A stretch of 64,000 nucleotides of DNA from Microbulbifer sp. MKSA007 (GTDB lineage: Bacteria; Pseudomonadota; Gammaproteobacteria; Pseudomonadales; Cellvibrionaceae): assembly GCA_032615215.1 (NCBI GenBank), contig CP128431.1, positions 1-64,000 on the forward strand. The letters run 5' to 3'. The notes under the pieces are model-generated. The model worked only from the letters and a program-made list of their open reading frames with translations, did not search any database and had not been told where the DNA came from. Position 1 is the stretch's first letter. Each line of letters starts with the position of its first letter. This document shows, piece after piece, positions 1 to 7,896 of this stretch. The translations under genes and the position numbers were made by a program.

Positions 1-286
1 GCAAATGTTAAGGTGAAAACGCCCTTGATCGTTACCTTCCGCGCGATCGGCTCATCGCGAAGAATTCAATTACATCAGCACTTTACCGCAAAGCTGATGC
101 AGAGGCCGCCCCCTCAACGCCTCTGAACAGGAGGACCGGAGAGGATATTGCCCAACCGCCTCTATCGATAAATTCCTCTATTTTTCAGGGTAATGCCAGA
201 GTGCAAAGTGTCCAAAATTTTCGTTTCGAAACAGTCGCGCACAGTAAATAACTCAGCAAAATCAATTGATAGCGACCAGCTGGTTG

Positions 287-1453
287 CTAAGGCATACCAG
301 CCAGCGCTACACCTGAACGCAACGTTCCGGTGACTGGAGAAACGAGGATACTGATGAACTTGTTGACCTCCGACACAGAAGAGTTGGCAACATAGATCAC
401 GTCTTTATCTTTAATCTCAAAGGCTTGCGTCAGGAACAACCCACTGGGTTCTTTCAGGTTGAGACGATAAACAACGGGAACAGTTTCAAACTCATTGTGC
501 TGCTCATGCGGGGGAAGCAGTGGCATCATCTTCTGCCGATCCTCAAACCGGAACAGGAACACACCCGTTGCATCCGCTGTACCATCATGCAAACCACCAG
601 ACATTCCAATGGCTTCTGACAGATTCAATCGCGAAGACGGGAAGTCATGTTTGCGCCGGGCGACCACTGCCCCGAACACTGTGAAGGACTTCGGCTGGTG
701 CGTAATGGAGACGATATCTTTCGGTCTCAGCCAGATGTTGTTGGCTGGTTGCTCCGCAATGTCATCCAGTCCAAATCGGAACTTCTTATCATCCCGCACA
801 ACGGTGACGAACGACTCGTAATCCGGGTTCCTTGTCCCCCCAGCCTCAGAGATCGCCTCGACCAGACTCAGCCCATCTTCATGCACGCGGAATTGGCCGG
901 GCCTTGCAACATCTCCAATTACGATCACTTTGTGTGACCCATTTGCCTGAAGGTTTACAACCACTTGCGGGTCAACGGCCTTCCCCTCCAATCCGGCAAG
1001 GATCAGCTCACGCACCTCAGAGATCGTCTTGTTTTCGACATCCAGCTCGCCAACATAGGGCACATAGATCTTGCCCTTATCATCCACGACAAGCCCCAGT
1101 TCCGTTCGCTTCTGCCCTTGTGTAGAGAACAGGCCATTTGGAATGGACTCCCAGATCCCGACAGAGAGCTGGTCGCCAACTCCAACACGGATCGTGCTGC
1201 GTTTGCCTTTGCCAACGCGGAACTCTTTGGGAGGTAAATTACTGGCGTAATTGGATAAGTGCTGGATCGTCGGCACATCTACATCCAGCATGACATAGCT
1301 CAGGGATTGCTCATCACTCTGCGAGGTTGCCGTTTCAACCTGATAAGCGCTTGGGCCATGTCCTGGAATTTCCGAGCACCCGGCGACAGCCAGTAGTAGC
1401 GCAGATGCAACAAGGAACTCCAACCAGCCAGATATGTGCAAACATGTTTTCAC
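287..1453 (-). CDS. Wza-like polysaccharide export lipoprotein
   Basis: Outer-membrane auxiliary (Wza/KpsD-type) protein of 388 residues, expected to form the export channel for capsule or exopolysaccharide. An N-terminal hydrophobic segment ends in a lipobox (LAVAGC), with Cys26 as the likely lipidated residue. A Poly_export domain follows (about residues 80-165, with the VDDKGKIYVPYVGEL segment), then SLBB-type repeats (VIVIGDVARPGQFRVHEDG and a second FTVFGAVVARRKHDF copy). The start is GTG with no clear Shine-Dalgarno; no better start lies upstream in frame. No capsule synthesis genes are visible beside it, although the operon could continue left of the window. Family confidence is high; the polymer is unknown. 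Confidence 0.88.
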   Translation of the reverse strand: MKTCLHISGWLEFLVASALLLAVAGCSEIPGHGPSAYQVETATSQSDEQSLSYVMLDVDVPTIQHLSNYASNLPPKEFRVGKGKRSTIRVGVGDQLSVGIWESIPNGLFSTQGQKRTELGLVVDDKGKIYVPYVGELDVENKTISEVRELILAGLEGKAVDPQVVVNLQANGSHKVIVIGDVARPGQFRVHEDGLSLVEAISEAGGTRNPDYESFVTVVRDDKKFRFGLDDIAEQPANNIWLRPKDIVSITHQPKSFTVFGAVVARRKHDFPSSRLNLSEAIGMSGGLHDGTADATGVFLFRFEDRQKMMPLLPPHEQHNEFETVPVVYRLNLKEPSGLFLTQAFEIKDKDVIYVANSSVSEVNKFISILVSPVTGTLRSGVALAGMP

Positions 1454-1672
1454 ATGTCGACACTGCCGTATTCGCGAGCATTGGAGTAGCCGCCGGATTT
1501 AGCTATTGCAGTTTAAGCGCAAGACGATGAGGGGAGATAAATACTGCAATTTATGCGGTTGGATTGCAGAAAAAGAAGTACAAGCGATTGAAGTTAATGA
1601 ACCATTCAAAATCATGACATGAGGGCAATGCTCGCTTTGGACCACGAGCATTGCAGGGGAAATCCTACCCGG

Positions 1673-2053
1673 TTATGGGCAGGCGATCATTTCAATCTCT
1701 ACCAGAGCGTCTTTTGGAAGACGTGCAACTTCCACGCAGGAGCGTGCTGGGAACGGTGCATTGTTGTCTTCAAAGAACTTGCCATAAACCTCATTCACGC
1801 GACCAAAGTCATTGAGATCTTTCACGAAAACAGTTGTCTTCTTGATGTTTTTCGCAGCAAGGCCTGCTTCTTCAACAATCGCCAGACCGTTCTTCAGGGA
1901 CTGAAGGGTCTGCTCAGCAACATCTGCAGGCATCTCACCGGTTTCTGGGTTGATAGGCAACTGACCGGAGGTGATGACCATCTGGCCAAGGTTTACACCC
2001 TGAACATAGGGGCCGATCGCTGCAGGTGCCTTTGAGGTGTCGATAGCTGTCAT
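1673..2053 (-). CDS. ridA: RidA family 2-iminobutanoate/2-iminopropanoate deaminase
   Basis: A 126-residue YjgF/YER057c/UK114 protein. It hydrolyses reactive enamines/imines such as 2-aminoacrylate to 2-oxoacids and ammonia, protecting PLP enzymes. Motifs seen are the N-terminal APAAIGPYVQGV, the GQLPINPETGEMP segment and the C-terminal ARSCVEVARLPKDALVEIE, which holds the family Arg that binds the substrate carboxylate. The ATG at 2053 is preceded by AGGA; an upstream in-frame ATG would overlap pdxY and lacks family-like sequence. It is the last gene of the tryptophanase operon, 14 nt after pdxY. TnaA chemistry makes 2-aminoacrylate, so the placement is functionally logical. Confidence 0.92.
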   Translation of the reverse strand: MTAIDTSKAPAAIGPYVQGVNLGQMVITSGQLPINPETGEMPADVAEQTLQSLKNGLAIVEEAGLAAKNIKKTTVFVKDLNDFGRVNEVYGKFFEDNNAPFPARSCVEVARLPKDALVEIEMIACP

Positions 2054-2067
2054 TGTTTTTTCCTGTT

Positions 2068-2922
2068 TTATAGGCTTGTTAAGTCGAACTGTTCGGATGG
2101 TGAGACGAATTCCTGTTGAGCAGCAATAGTTTGCAGCTCCCATTCGCCTTTTTCCTGCGTGGTTTTAAGCACGCCGTACACCGCGTTGTTACAGTGCTGG
2201 AACGCTTCTACTTCAGAAAGTCCATTCAGATAACCAGCGGCAAATACAGATGTGATCAGATCGCCAACACCAACCGGCTGGCGCTCAAACGGCAAATGCG
2301 GGCGCTGAGCCAGATAACTGCCTTGCGCATTGGCGAACATCATGGTGAAGGCTTCGTCAGAGACACTGTGCAGATGTTTGGCCAGAACCATTTTCGGTCC
2401 TCTTTCCATAGCCTTAGCACAGGCTTGTTTGGCTTGCTCCAGCGTTTCAACCGGCTCGCCAATGAACTGAGAGAGCTCAAACTGGTTCGGCACGATCACA
2501 TCAGCAATCGGCATCACTTTACTGACCAGCAGTTCAGCCACACCTTCGCTGACAATGCAGCCTTTGTCAGGTGCGCCCATCACCGGATCACAGAAATAGA
2601 GACAATCAGGATTATGACGGCGAACTTCCTGCACGATGTCGACAATGACATCACAATGAGAAGGGCCTCCCAGGTACCCTGTTACAATACCTTTGATCTG
2701 AGAAAGAACATTCAGCTTGGCAAGTCCCTCAAAGATTTCAGAGATTTGCTTGGCATCATGGGCCTGTCCGGTCCAACCTTGCGGGTGCTGGGTGTGGTTT
2801 GAAAACTGGACTGTGTTGATCGCCCAGACTTCGTGTCCCATGCGTTGCATTGGAAATACAGCACAGCCGTTGCCAGCATGGCCGTATGTCACGTGGGATT
2901 GGATGGAGAGTATGCCTTTCAT
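2068..2922 (-). CDS. pdxY: Pyridoxal kinase
   Basis: A 284-residue ribokinase-fold pyridoxal kinase that phosphorylates pyridoxal (and relatives) to PLP in the salvage pathway. The N-terminus ILSIQSHVTYGHAGN carries the family substrate-binding segment. YFCDPVMGAPDKGCIV and the late GVGDLITSVFAAGYL give the nucleotide/anion-hole region with the catalytic Asp in GVGD. Length matches E. coli PdxY (about 287). The start at 2922 is preceded by GAGGAAAT; an ATG 30 nt upstream lacks this. It sits between the aromatic amino acid permease and ridA, so PLP supply appears co-expressed with the PLP enzyme tryptophanase. Confidence 0.93.
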   Translation of the reverse strand: MKGILSIQSHVTYGHAGNGCAVFPMQRMGHEVWAINTVQFSNHTQHPQGWTGQAHDAKQISEIFEGLAKLNVLSQIKGIVTGYLGGPSHCDVIVDIVQEVRRHNPDCLYFCDPVMGAPDKGCIVSEGVAELLVSKVMPIADVIVPNQFELSQFIGEPVETLEQAKQACAKAMERGPKMVLAKHLHSVSDEAFTMMFANAQGSYLAQRPHLPFERQPVGVGDLITSVFAAGYLNGLSEVEAFQHCNNAVYGVLKTTQEKGEWELQTIAAQQEFVSPSEQFDLTSL

Positions 2923-2991
2923 TTCAATTTCCTCGTTTAAACTGAGGCTCACATTTGCGAGCCCCAGCAGAGCGTAAAGCCATTCTCGGCG

Positions 2992-4268
2992 CTATGGGTA
3001 AACTGGAAGTGCGTTGAACATTCCAAGCACATGACTGACGGCAACCAGAATGCCGAAGCCAAAGACCACCCAGACCAGTGCCTCGCCACCCCAGACACGG
3101 AACTGAGGATTGCCGAATTTTTTCGGCTGACGCGCACCATCAGGGCTGGAACGATTGCAGTCCAGACGGTCGCTGCAAGGCCAGCGTAACCAATCGCGAT
3201 GATGAAACCATCCGGGAAGAAGATGCCACCGATCAGCGGAGGTACGAAGGTTACTGCAGCGGTTTTCGCACGACCTGACTGGCTGTCATCAAACTTCAGG
3301 AAGTCTGCAAGGAAGTCGAACAGACCAAGCGCAACGCCCAGGAAGGAGCTCGCCACAGCCATGTTACCAAATGCGGACAACATGTTGGATGCTGAGGTGT
3401 TTTCTACTGCACGGCCAAGAGCTTCCACCAGTACGCCGATGTTACCGCCCTGTTCAATGATCGGACCAAAATCAGCTCGTGAGATGTTGCCCAATGTGGC
3501 GAACAGCCAGACAATGTAAAGTACCAGTGCAAGGAAAGTGCCTGTACCAAGGCAGAGCAGAATCTTCTTAGGCTCCTTGCCATAGTATTTCATCAGGCTT
3601 GGCACGTTGTGGTGATAACCGAAGGACGCCAGGCAGAATGGCATTGCTGCGAACAGGTACGGGAAGTAGCTCCCAAGCCCCATACCACTGTCGCTGTCAA
3701 AGAACACAGCGGCCTTCATGTTGAAGGTGTAGCCTGTCACGGACATGAAGAACGTGATGATCATACCGCCGAGCAGGATTGTTGTAATGCGGTCAACGGC
3801 TTTGGTGGACCACCAGACGAAGAACGCAAGACCCAGTGCGAAGATCAGGCCTGCAATCATCTGCGGAGGAGCAACGCCAACTGTTGCATCCAGCGTGTGC
3901 ACCACGATGGAACCGCCACCGGAGATATACGCGTAGCAGAGAATGTAGCCAACGAACGCCACAGCGATGTTATTGACAGTGTTCCACCCATTCCCAAGGG
4001 TGTCTTTCACCATCGTGTCAAAGCTGGAGCCGACCGGGTAATTCAGGTTAGTTTCCAGTATCATAAGCCCTGAATGCAGCATACAGAACCAGGTAAAGGC
4101 CAGCGCAAAAATAGCCCAGATACTCCACATGCCAGCGCTGACGGTTGGAACGGAAAACATACCAGCGCCGACTGCGGTTCCGGCGATGATCATTGCACCG
4201 CCTAGGAAGGATGGACTGGTTGTTGCAGTGGCGTTGCCTATGCCACCGACTTGTGTGCCCTCAGACAT
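2992..4268 (-). CDS. Aromatic amino acid (tryptophan/tyrosine) permease, frameshifted near the C-terminus
   Basis: Mtr/TnaB/TyrP-family (HAAAP) inner-membrane proton symporter, probably importing tryptophan for tryptophanase. The N-terminus GGAMIIAGTAVGAGMFSVP is the family signature, followed by about 11 hydrophobic segments. The start at 4268 has a GGAGAG Shine-Dalgarno. In the uninterrupted frame the last ~60 residues lose family character and run to a stop at 2949. Shifting frame by -1 (equivalent to one added A) at the A6 run (3118-3123, T6 on the plus strand) gives SRKKFGNPQFRVWGG, a last hydrophobic helix and MFNALPVYP, then TAG at 2992. That makes a normal 425-residue protein. So the break is a real mutation, a sequencing indel or ribosomal slippage at A_AAA_AAT. 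Confidence 0.85.
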
Positions 4269-4315
4269 TTACTTCTCTCCCGTGAAGTAGTTTTGTTATA
4301 TCCGTGAGGAAAAGA

Positions 4316-4339
4316 GGGAGGCACAGAGCAGCGCCTCCC
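4316..4339 (-). terminator. Hairpin between tnaA and the permease gene, possible partial terminator
   Basis: On the minus strand GGGAGGC and GCCTCCC pair around a 10-nt loop and are followed by TCTTTTCC. It lies 11 nt after the tnaA stop. The T-tract is interrupted, so it may only attenuate, giving tnaA more transcript than the downstream genes. Inference from fold only. Confidence 0.5.
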
Positions 4340-4350
4340 GAGGTGCCAAC

Positions 4351-5751
4351 TTACTTGATTGGCTTCAGACGTGCAGTGAAGTGACGCAGAACAGGTGGTT
4401 CATATTCAAACTCGAAGCCTTTGATATCCTTCGCATTCTTCGCAACGTTGATCAGAGCATCCGCGATGTAATCCATATGGTCGTTGGTGTACACACGACG
4501 TGGGATTGTGAGGCGCATGAGTTCCAGTGGGGACTCTTTTTGCTGGCCGGTTGCAGGGTCGCGGCCAAGTAAGAATGAGCCAATTTCAACTGGGCGTACG
4601 CCGGATTCCAAGTACAGCGCGTTACACAAAGCCTGTGCCGGGAACTGGTCACCTGGGATGTGCGGAAGAATCTTCTTCGCGTCTACGAACACCGCGTGAC
4701 CGCCGGTTGGGTACTGAATTGGCACGCCGCCTTCAACGAGACGATCACCCAAATACTTAACCTGGCCAATACGATAGTGCAGGAAGTTTTCATCCGCACC
4801 CTCATGCAGACCACGTGCCAGCGCTTCCATGTCACGGCCGGCTAATCCCCCATAAGTTACGAAGCCTTCCATTGGGACGCAGAGGGTTTGGACGGCCTGG
4901 AACAGCTCTTTCTTCTCGCGGATTGCGCACATGCCGCCGATGTTGACCAGAGGGTCTTTCTTTGCGGACATGGTGAGCATATCGCCGTAGGAGTACATCT
5001 CGCGGATGATGTCGGTGATGGACTTATCCGCATAGCCTTCCTCACGCTGCTTGATGAAATACGCGTTTTCGCAGTAACGGGCGGAGTCGATCACAACCGG
5101 AATGTCGTATTTCTGGCCGATCTCGTAAACAGCACGCATGTTTGCCATGGAAACTGGCTGACCACCGGAGCTGTTACAGGTCACTGTGGTGATGATCGCG
5201 GTGACGTTCTTCGCGCCATGTTCCTTGATCGCTGCTTCCAGTTTCTCCAGATCGAAGTCACCCTTCCAGTCGTAGTAAGTGGTTGTGTCATAAGCACGTT
5301 CGTCCACCACGTTAACTGCCTGACCACCGTTCAGTTCCACGTGAGCGGCTGTGGTGTCGAAGTGGTAGTTGGAGATGAAGATGTGCTTATCTGCACCACG
5401 AACTTCCTTCGCGCGGCGGATCAGAGCAGGGAACAGGATCTGTTCTGCACCACGACCCTGGTGGGTTGGCACCAGATATTCATAACGGAAGAAGTGATGA
5501 ACCGCGTCTTTCAGGTTGTAGAAGTTGCGGGAGCCGGCATAGGCTTCATCGCCCATCATCATGCCTGCCCACTGGTAGTCAGACATGGCGCCGGTGCCGG
5601 AGTCTGTCAGAAGATCGATGTAAACGTCATCACTTGCGAGCAGGAATGGGTTGTAGCCAGCTTCTGCCAATGCCTTTTCGCGGTCTGCGAAAGTGGTCAT
5701 TTTGATTGGCTCAACCATTTTGATGCGGAACGGCTCAGGGATACGTTTCAT
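4351..5751 (-). CDS. tnaA: Tryptophanase (tryptophan indole-lyase)
   Basis: PLP-dependent beta-eliminating lyase of 466 residues (E. coli TnaA 471). It converts L-tryptophan to indole, pyruvate and ammonia through 2-aminoacrylate. The N-terminus MKRIPEPFRIKMVEPIKMT is typical. YLVPTHQGRGAEQILF contains the phosphate-binding region, DSARYCENAYFIKQRE contains the PLP-ring Asp, and TMSAKKDPLVNIGG carries the Schiff-base lysine. The family also contains tyrosine phenol-lyase; the TnaC-type leader upstream argues for tryptophanase. The start at 5751 has AAGGA eight bases upstream; an ATG 30 nt earlier gives a non-family extension. First enzyme gene of the operon, 333 nt after the leader peptide stop. 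Confidence 0.95.
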   Translation of the reverse strand: MKRIPEPFRIKMVEPIKMTTFADREKALAEAGYNPFLLASDDVYIDLLTDSGTGAMSDYQWAGMMMGDEAYAGSRNFYNLKDAVHHFFRYEYLVPTHQGRGAEQILFPALIRRAKEVRGADKHIFISNYHFDTTAAHVELNGGQAVNVVDERAYDTTTYYDWKGDFDLEKLEAAIKEHGAKNVTAIITTVTCNSSGGQPVSMANMRAVYEIGQKYDIPVVIDSARYCENAYFIKQREEGYADKSITDIIREMYSYGDMLTMSAKKDPLVNIGGMCAIREKKELFQAVQTLCVPMEGFVTYGGLAGRDMEALARGLHEGADENFLHYRIGQVKYLGDRLVEGGVPIQYPTGGHAVFVDAKKILPHIPGDQFPAQALCNALYLESGVRPVEIGSFLLGRDPATGQQKESPLELMRLTIPRRVYTNDHMDYIADALINVAKNAKDIKGFEFEYEPPVLRHFTARLKPIK

Positions 5752-6084
5752 TGTTCTAGTCCTTGCATTATTACTGCGCATTCTTCGTCCAAAACTTGTT
5801 TCCCACCGTTGGGAATACGCAGCTGCGCACAGGTTGGGTCGCTCTCCAACCCTTTGGCGCGAAAGTTACAACTGCCTGAAAATGCAGGCATTCCTTTTGG
5901 AATTAACGTGTTGCGGCAGCAGTCCCTGTTTTGAACAATAGACGCAGCTTACCCGTCACCTGCCAGCAGCAGAGCAAGTAGAGCTGCCCGATTAACTACA
6001 TGAGTGGATGTAGTTCACCCGTGGCACCAAGTAGATTGGGCGTCACTCATTCAAATTTTCAAAGGGACTGATGGGCCTGTAGGC
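5752..6084 (-). promoter_or_regulatory. tnaC-tnaA leader spacer, candidate transcription attenuation region
   Basis: This untranslated stretch separates the leader peptide stop from tnaA. In E. coli the equivalent region contains boxA and rut sites, where Rho terminates unless tryptophan stalls the ribosome on TnaC. Here the spacer begins with pyrimidine-rich GCCTACAGGCCCATCAGTCC and contains two perfect hairpins: AACTACAT/ATGTAGTT with a 6-nt loop (about 5997-6018) and TTCCCA/TGGGAA with a 4-nt loop (about 5801-5816). Neither is followed by a T-run, so Rho-dependent rather than intrinsic termination is the likelier mode. That mode is inferred, not shown. Confidence 0.5.
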
Positions 6085-6189
6085 TTATACGCACGCGTTT
6101 GGGAAGTCATAGGCAAGACGAACGTCTTGCGTAAACCACGCCAAGCTCTTTTTATTGCGATACTGAAGAACCAGTACTGACCGGCTCAT
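6085..6189 (-). CDS. tnaC: TnaC-type tryptophanase leader peptide
   Basis: A 34-residue open frame ending 333 nt before tnaA. Its only Trp is W18 and its only Pro is P30, with the segment WFTQDVRLAYDFP between them. E. coli TnaC arrests the ribosome through W12, D16, I19 and P24. Here the aligned positions are W18, D22, L25 and P30, so the exact Trp-x11-Pro spacing and the Asp are kept, with a conservative Ile-to-Leu change. Trp-Phe at the start of the motif also matches. Four residues (NACV) follow the proline, unlike E. coli, where the stop comes immediately. ATG at 6189 with TAGG/GAGG upstream. Expected role: tryptophan-dependent ribosome stalling that lets transcription reach tnaA. Confidence 0.8.
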   Translation of the reverse strand: MSRSVLVLQYRNKKSLAWFTQDVRLAYDFPNACV

Positions 6190-6233
6190 GACCTAATCCT
6201 CATCTTTACTGCATATCATGTGATAGCAAAGGC

Positions 6234-6262
6234 ATATGAAACCACAATTGCCCATGTGTCAA
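6234..6262 (-). promoter_or_regulatory. Candidate sigma-70-type promoter of the tnaC-tnaA operon
   Basis: A perfect -35 box TTGACA (6257-6262) is followed after 17 nt by a weak -10 candidate TCATAT (6234-6239). It lies about 45 nt upstream of the leader peptide start. The -10 matches only three of six consensus bases, so a transcript start should be treated as approximate. Confidence 0.4.
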
Positions 6263-6663
6263 GCAGCTATTCTACCTCTTTCCTACGGGGTTGCCCCTAG
6301 AACAAGTAGATAAGCCAGTATAGACTTCACACCGCATTAACAGACGCTGTATTTTTCAAGCCAGCACAGTAAATAATTCTGTAAAATCTTAGTTTTTGCT
6401 TAGAACCCATGTTCTTTCCCATGTGCAAAAGCCGTTCCACCTGAAAACGCCCAAGGGTGAACCATATAAATTAATTGTCTGGAACCGCGTGCCGCCACGA
6501 ACTCTTGATATCTCAGAGATTTTTTGCCTGTTAAATTTCACAGGAGCCAATTATTCCAAGTTATTTGCAGCAGAGCCTCTCTCAGCGACACTTTTCGGCT
6601 GACATCCCGTTATCCCCGCAACAAAATTGCGCGGCCCCGCACTTATCCTCCCCACCCGGCAGG

Positions 6664-6750
6664 TCAGTCCTTCGCCGCGGCAGTTGATAACTTCGCCACC
6701 CACCGGGCATAAGTCTCTCTCAACAGCCAAAACCAGAACTCACCATCCAT
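6664..6750 (-). CDS. Possible 28-residue small protein
   Basis: An ATG-initiated frame with an aromatic N-terminus (MDGEFWFWLLRETYARW) and a basic/alanine-rich end (AKLSTAAAKD), with GC-rich third positions unlike the flanking DNA. Upstream GCGGGG is a poor Shine-Dalgarno. It could be a small protein, the remnant end of a lost gene, or chance. I do not recognise a family. Confidence 0.15.
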   Translation of the reverse strand: MDGEFWFWLLRETYARWVAKLSTAAAKD

Positions 6751-6784
6751 GAACCCCGCTCAGCAATCCCCCTCACATAGCAAC

Positions 6785-6824
6785 GCGTTCCTTTGCGTTC
6801 TTTTGTGTTTTCCTGCGTTTTTTA
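6785..6824. repeat. Four imperfect 10-nt tandem repeats, T-rich
   Basis: Units read GCGTTCCTTT, GCGTTCTTTT, GTGTTTTCCT and GCGTTTTTTA. It is the only local tandem structure in this gene-free interval and may mark slippage or an old junction. No function can be assigned. Confidence 0.5.
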
Positions 6825-7098
6825 AGGATTTCATTGTGCAGTGCGGGATGTGGAAGTCAGAATAAACATCCGAAGCAGCGTACACGCTATCAAGTACTTT
6901 AAACCTGATCATAGATCCACACTTTGTGCCCAGATCAAGTTACCCTCGTTCATTGAACACCTTTAGTCTCATTAAATTTATAGTTGCATAAATATGTTTA
7001 TAGATAGACCCTAATGTCGTGCAGATCTCAGTGAGTGGTTGTGGATACAGATCCAACTGAGAAATGGCCCCAGATTTTAAAATCGCGGAATTAAAAAA

Positions 7099-7896
7099 TT
7101 GCAGGGTGTAGAATTTATTAAAAGCCAAACAGGCTCGTTTTGCTTCACAATTCTGGAAGTTTCAGATGATTTAAAGACAGTTATACGAGAACGCCTTTCG
7201 GATATATGTAATGGGGCCGCCAAAGCTTCTCGGAACCCGAAACTTTATTCTTATCAGAAAACTCTGGCTTCATTCTTCACTAAGTTTGATCGCAAGGCAC
7301 CCGATACTCAGAAGGGAATTATTGGTGAGCTACTCACCCATATTCTATTCTTGCATTATGAAAAAGAGTTCCGTGCAGCTTCGCCACATTTCAACTTAGA
7401 AGAAGATTCCATTAAGAAAGGCTTCGACTTAGTTTTACACCATAATTCTTCAGATCAAATTTGGTTCGTTGAGGTTAAAGCTGGAGAATGTGGAGATCAA
7501 ACGAGTAAAGACAAGTTAGGCAGTCTTTTATCTCTCGCCAAGAATGGATTGAAAGCAGCCCTTAACAGTGATCGAAACACTCTTTGGCAAAATGCAATCA
7601 ACGGTGCCACCGTTGTAATCAAAGAAAATCGTTTGAAAGATCAGCTAGAAACCCTTCTAGAAACCTTTAACGAAAAAGCTATCGCAGGAAGGTCAAAAAG
7701 CGCTGACTACAATGCGATCTTAGTTGCTGTTTCTTATACGGAAGGAAAAGCTTTTGCGACTGGGGGTGATTTTGAAATCAAGCATCAAACCCAAAAATCT
7801 ATGAATGAATTCAATGAATTAATGTCAATAGCATTACAAAAAGATACATTTCAAAGTATAGCTGATTTCCTTAGGGGAGAGATCCAAAGTGTCTAA
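7099..7896 (+). CDS. HamA-like (DUF1837) predicted nuclease of a Hachiman-type defence system
   Basis: A 265-residue protein with the layout of the DUF1837/HamA effector: KGIIGELLTHILF (Glu77), SIKKGFDLVLHH (Asp110) and IWFVEVKAGE (Glu125, Lys127) form an E...D...ExK set typical of PD-(D/E)xK nucleases. In Hachiman, HamA is held by the HamB helicase and released to degrade DNA during phage infection. The start is TTG at 7099; an in-frame stop lies 21 nt upstream and no ATG is available until late in the gene. The next gene starts at GTG inside its last codons (8-nt overlap), which implies coupling. AT-rich codon use contrasts with most neighbours and suggests transfer. The Hachiman assignment is from motifs and gene order only. 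Confidence 0.65.
   Translation: MQGVEFIKSQTGSFCFTILEVSDDLKTVIRERLSDICNGAAKASRNPKLYSYQKTLASFFTKFDRKAPDTQKGIIGELLTHILFLHYEKEFRAASPHFNLEEDSIKKGFDLVLHHNSSDQIWFVEVKAGECGDQTSKDKLGSLLSLAKNGLKAALNSDRNTLWQNAINGATVVIKENRLKDQLETLLETFNEKAIAGRSKSADYNAILVAVSYTEGKAFATGGDFEIKHQTQKSMNEFNELMSIALQKDTFQSIADFLRGEIQSV

Larger units (their letters stand above)
6263..7098. other. Long non-coding stretch between the tna operon and the defence locus
   Basis: About 830 nt in which I find no convincing gene on either strand. It holds the upstream side of the tna promoter, a very small minus-strand frame (6664-6750), a T-rich quasi-repeat (6785-6824) and AT-rich DNA leading into the HamA-like gene. There is no recognisable tRNA, integrase or insertion sequence. 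Base composition changes here from the GC-richer chromosome to the AT-rich defence genes, so it is a plausible island boundary. Confidence 0.5.

Noticed and set aside
4888..5934. Long plus-strand open frame (348 codons) opposite tnaA
   Set aside because: It is antisense to a clear tryptophanase gene, has no family-like sequence and reflects codon bias of the real gene.
6025..6051. Second very short minus-strand frame with a Trp codon between tnaC and tnaA (MSDAQSTW...)
   Set aside because: No Pro at the required distance and no ribosome site; W-x11-P is absent, unlike the 6085-6189 frame.
6396..6712. Overlapping short plus-strand frames in the 6.4-6.7 kb gap
   Set aside because: No ribosome sites, no motif, and atypical composition; treated as non-coding.
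6785..6824. Possible CRISPR-like or tRNA-associated repeat
   Set aside because: Units are 10 nt without spacers and no tRNA or cas gene is near, so only a T-rich tandem repeat is supported.
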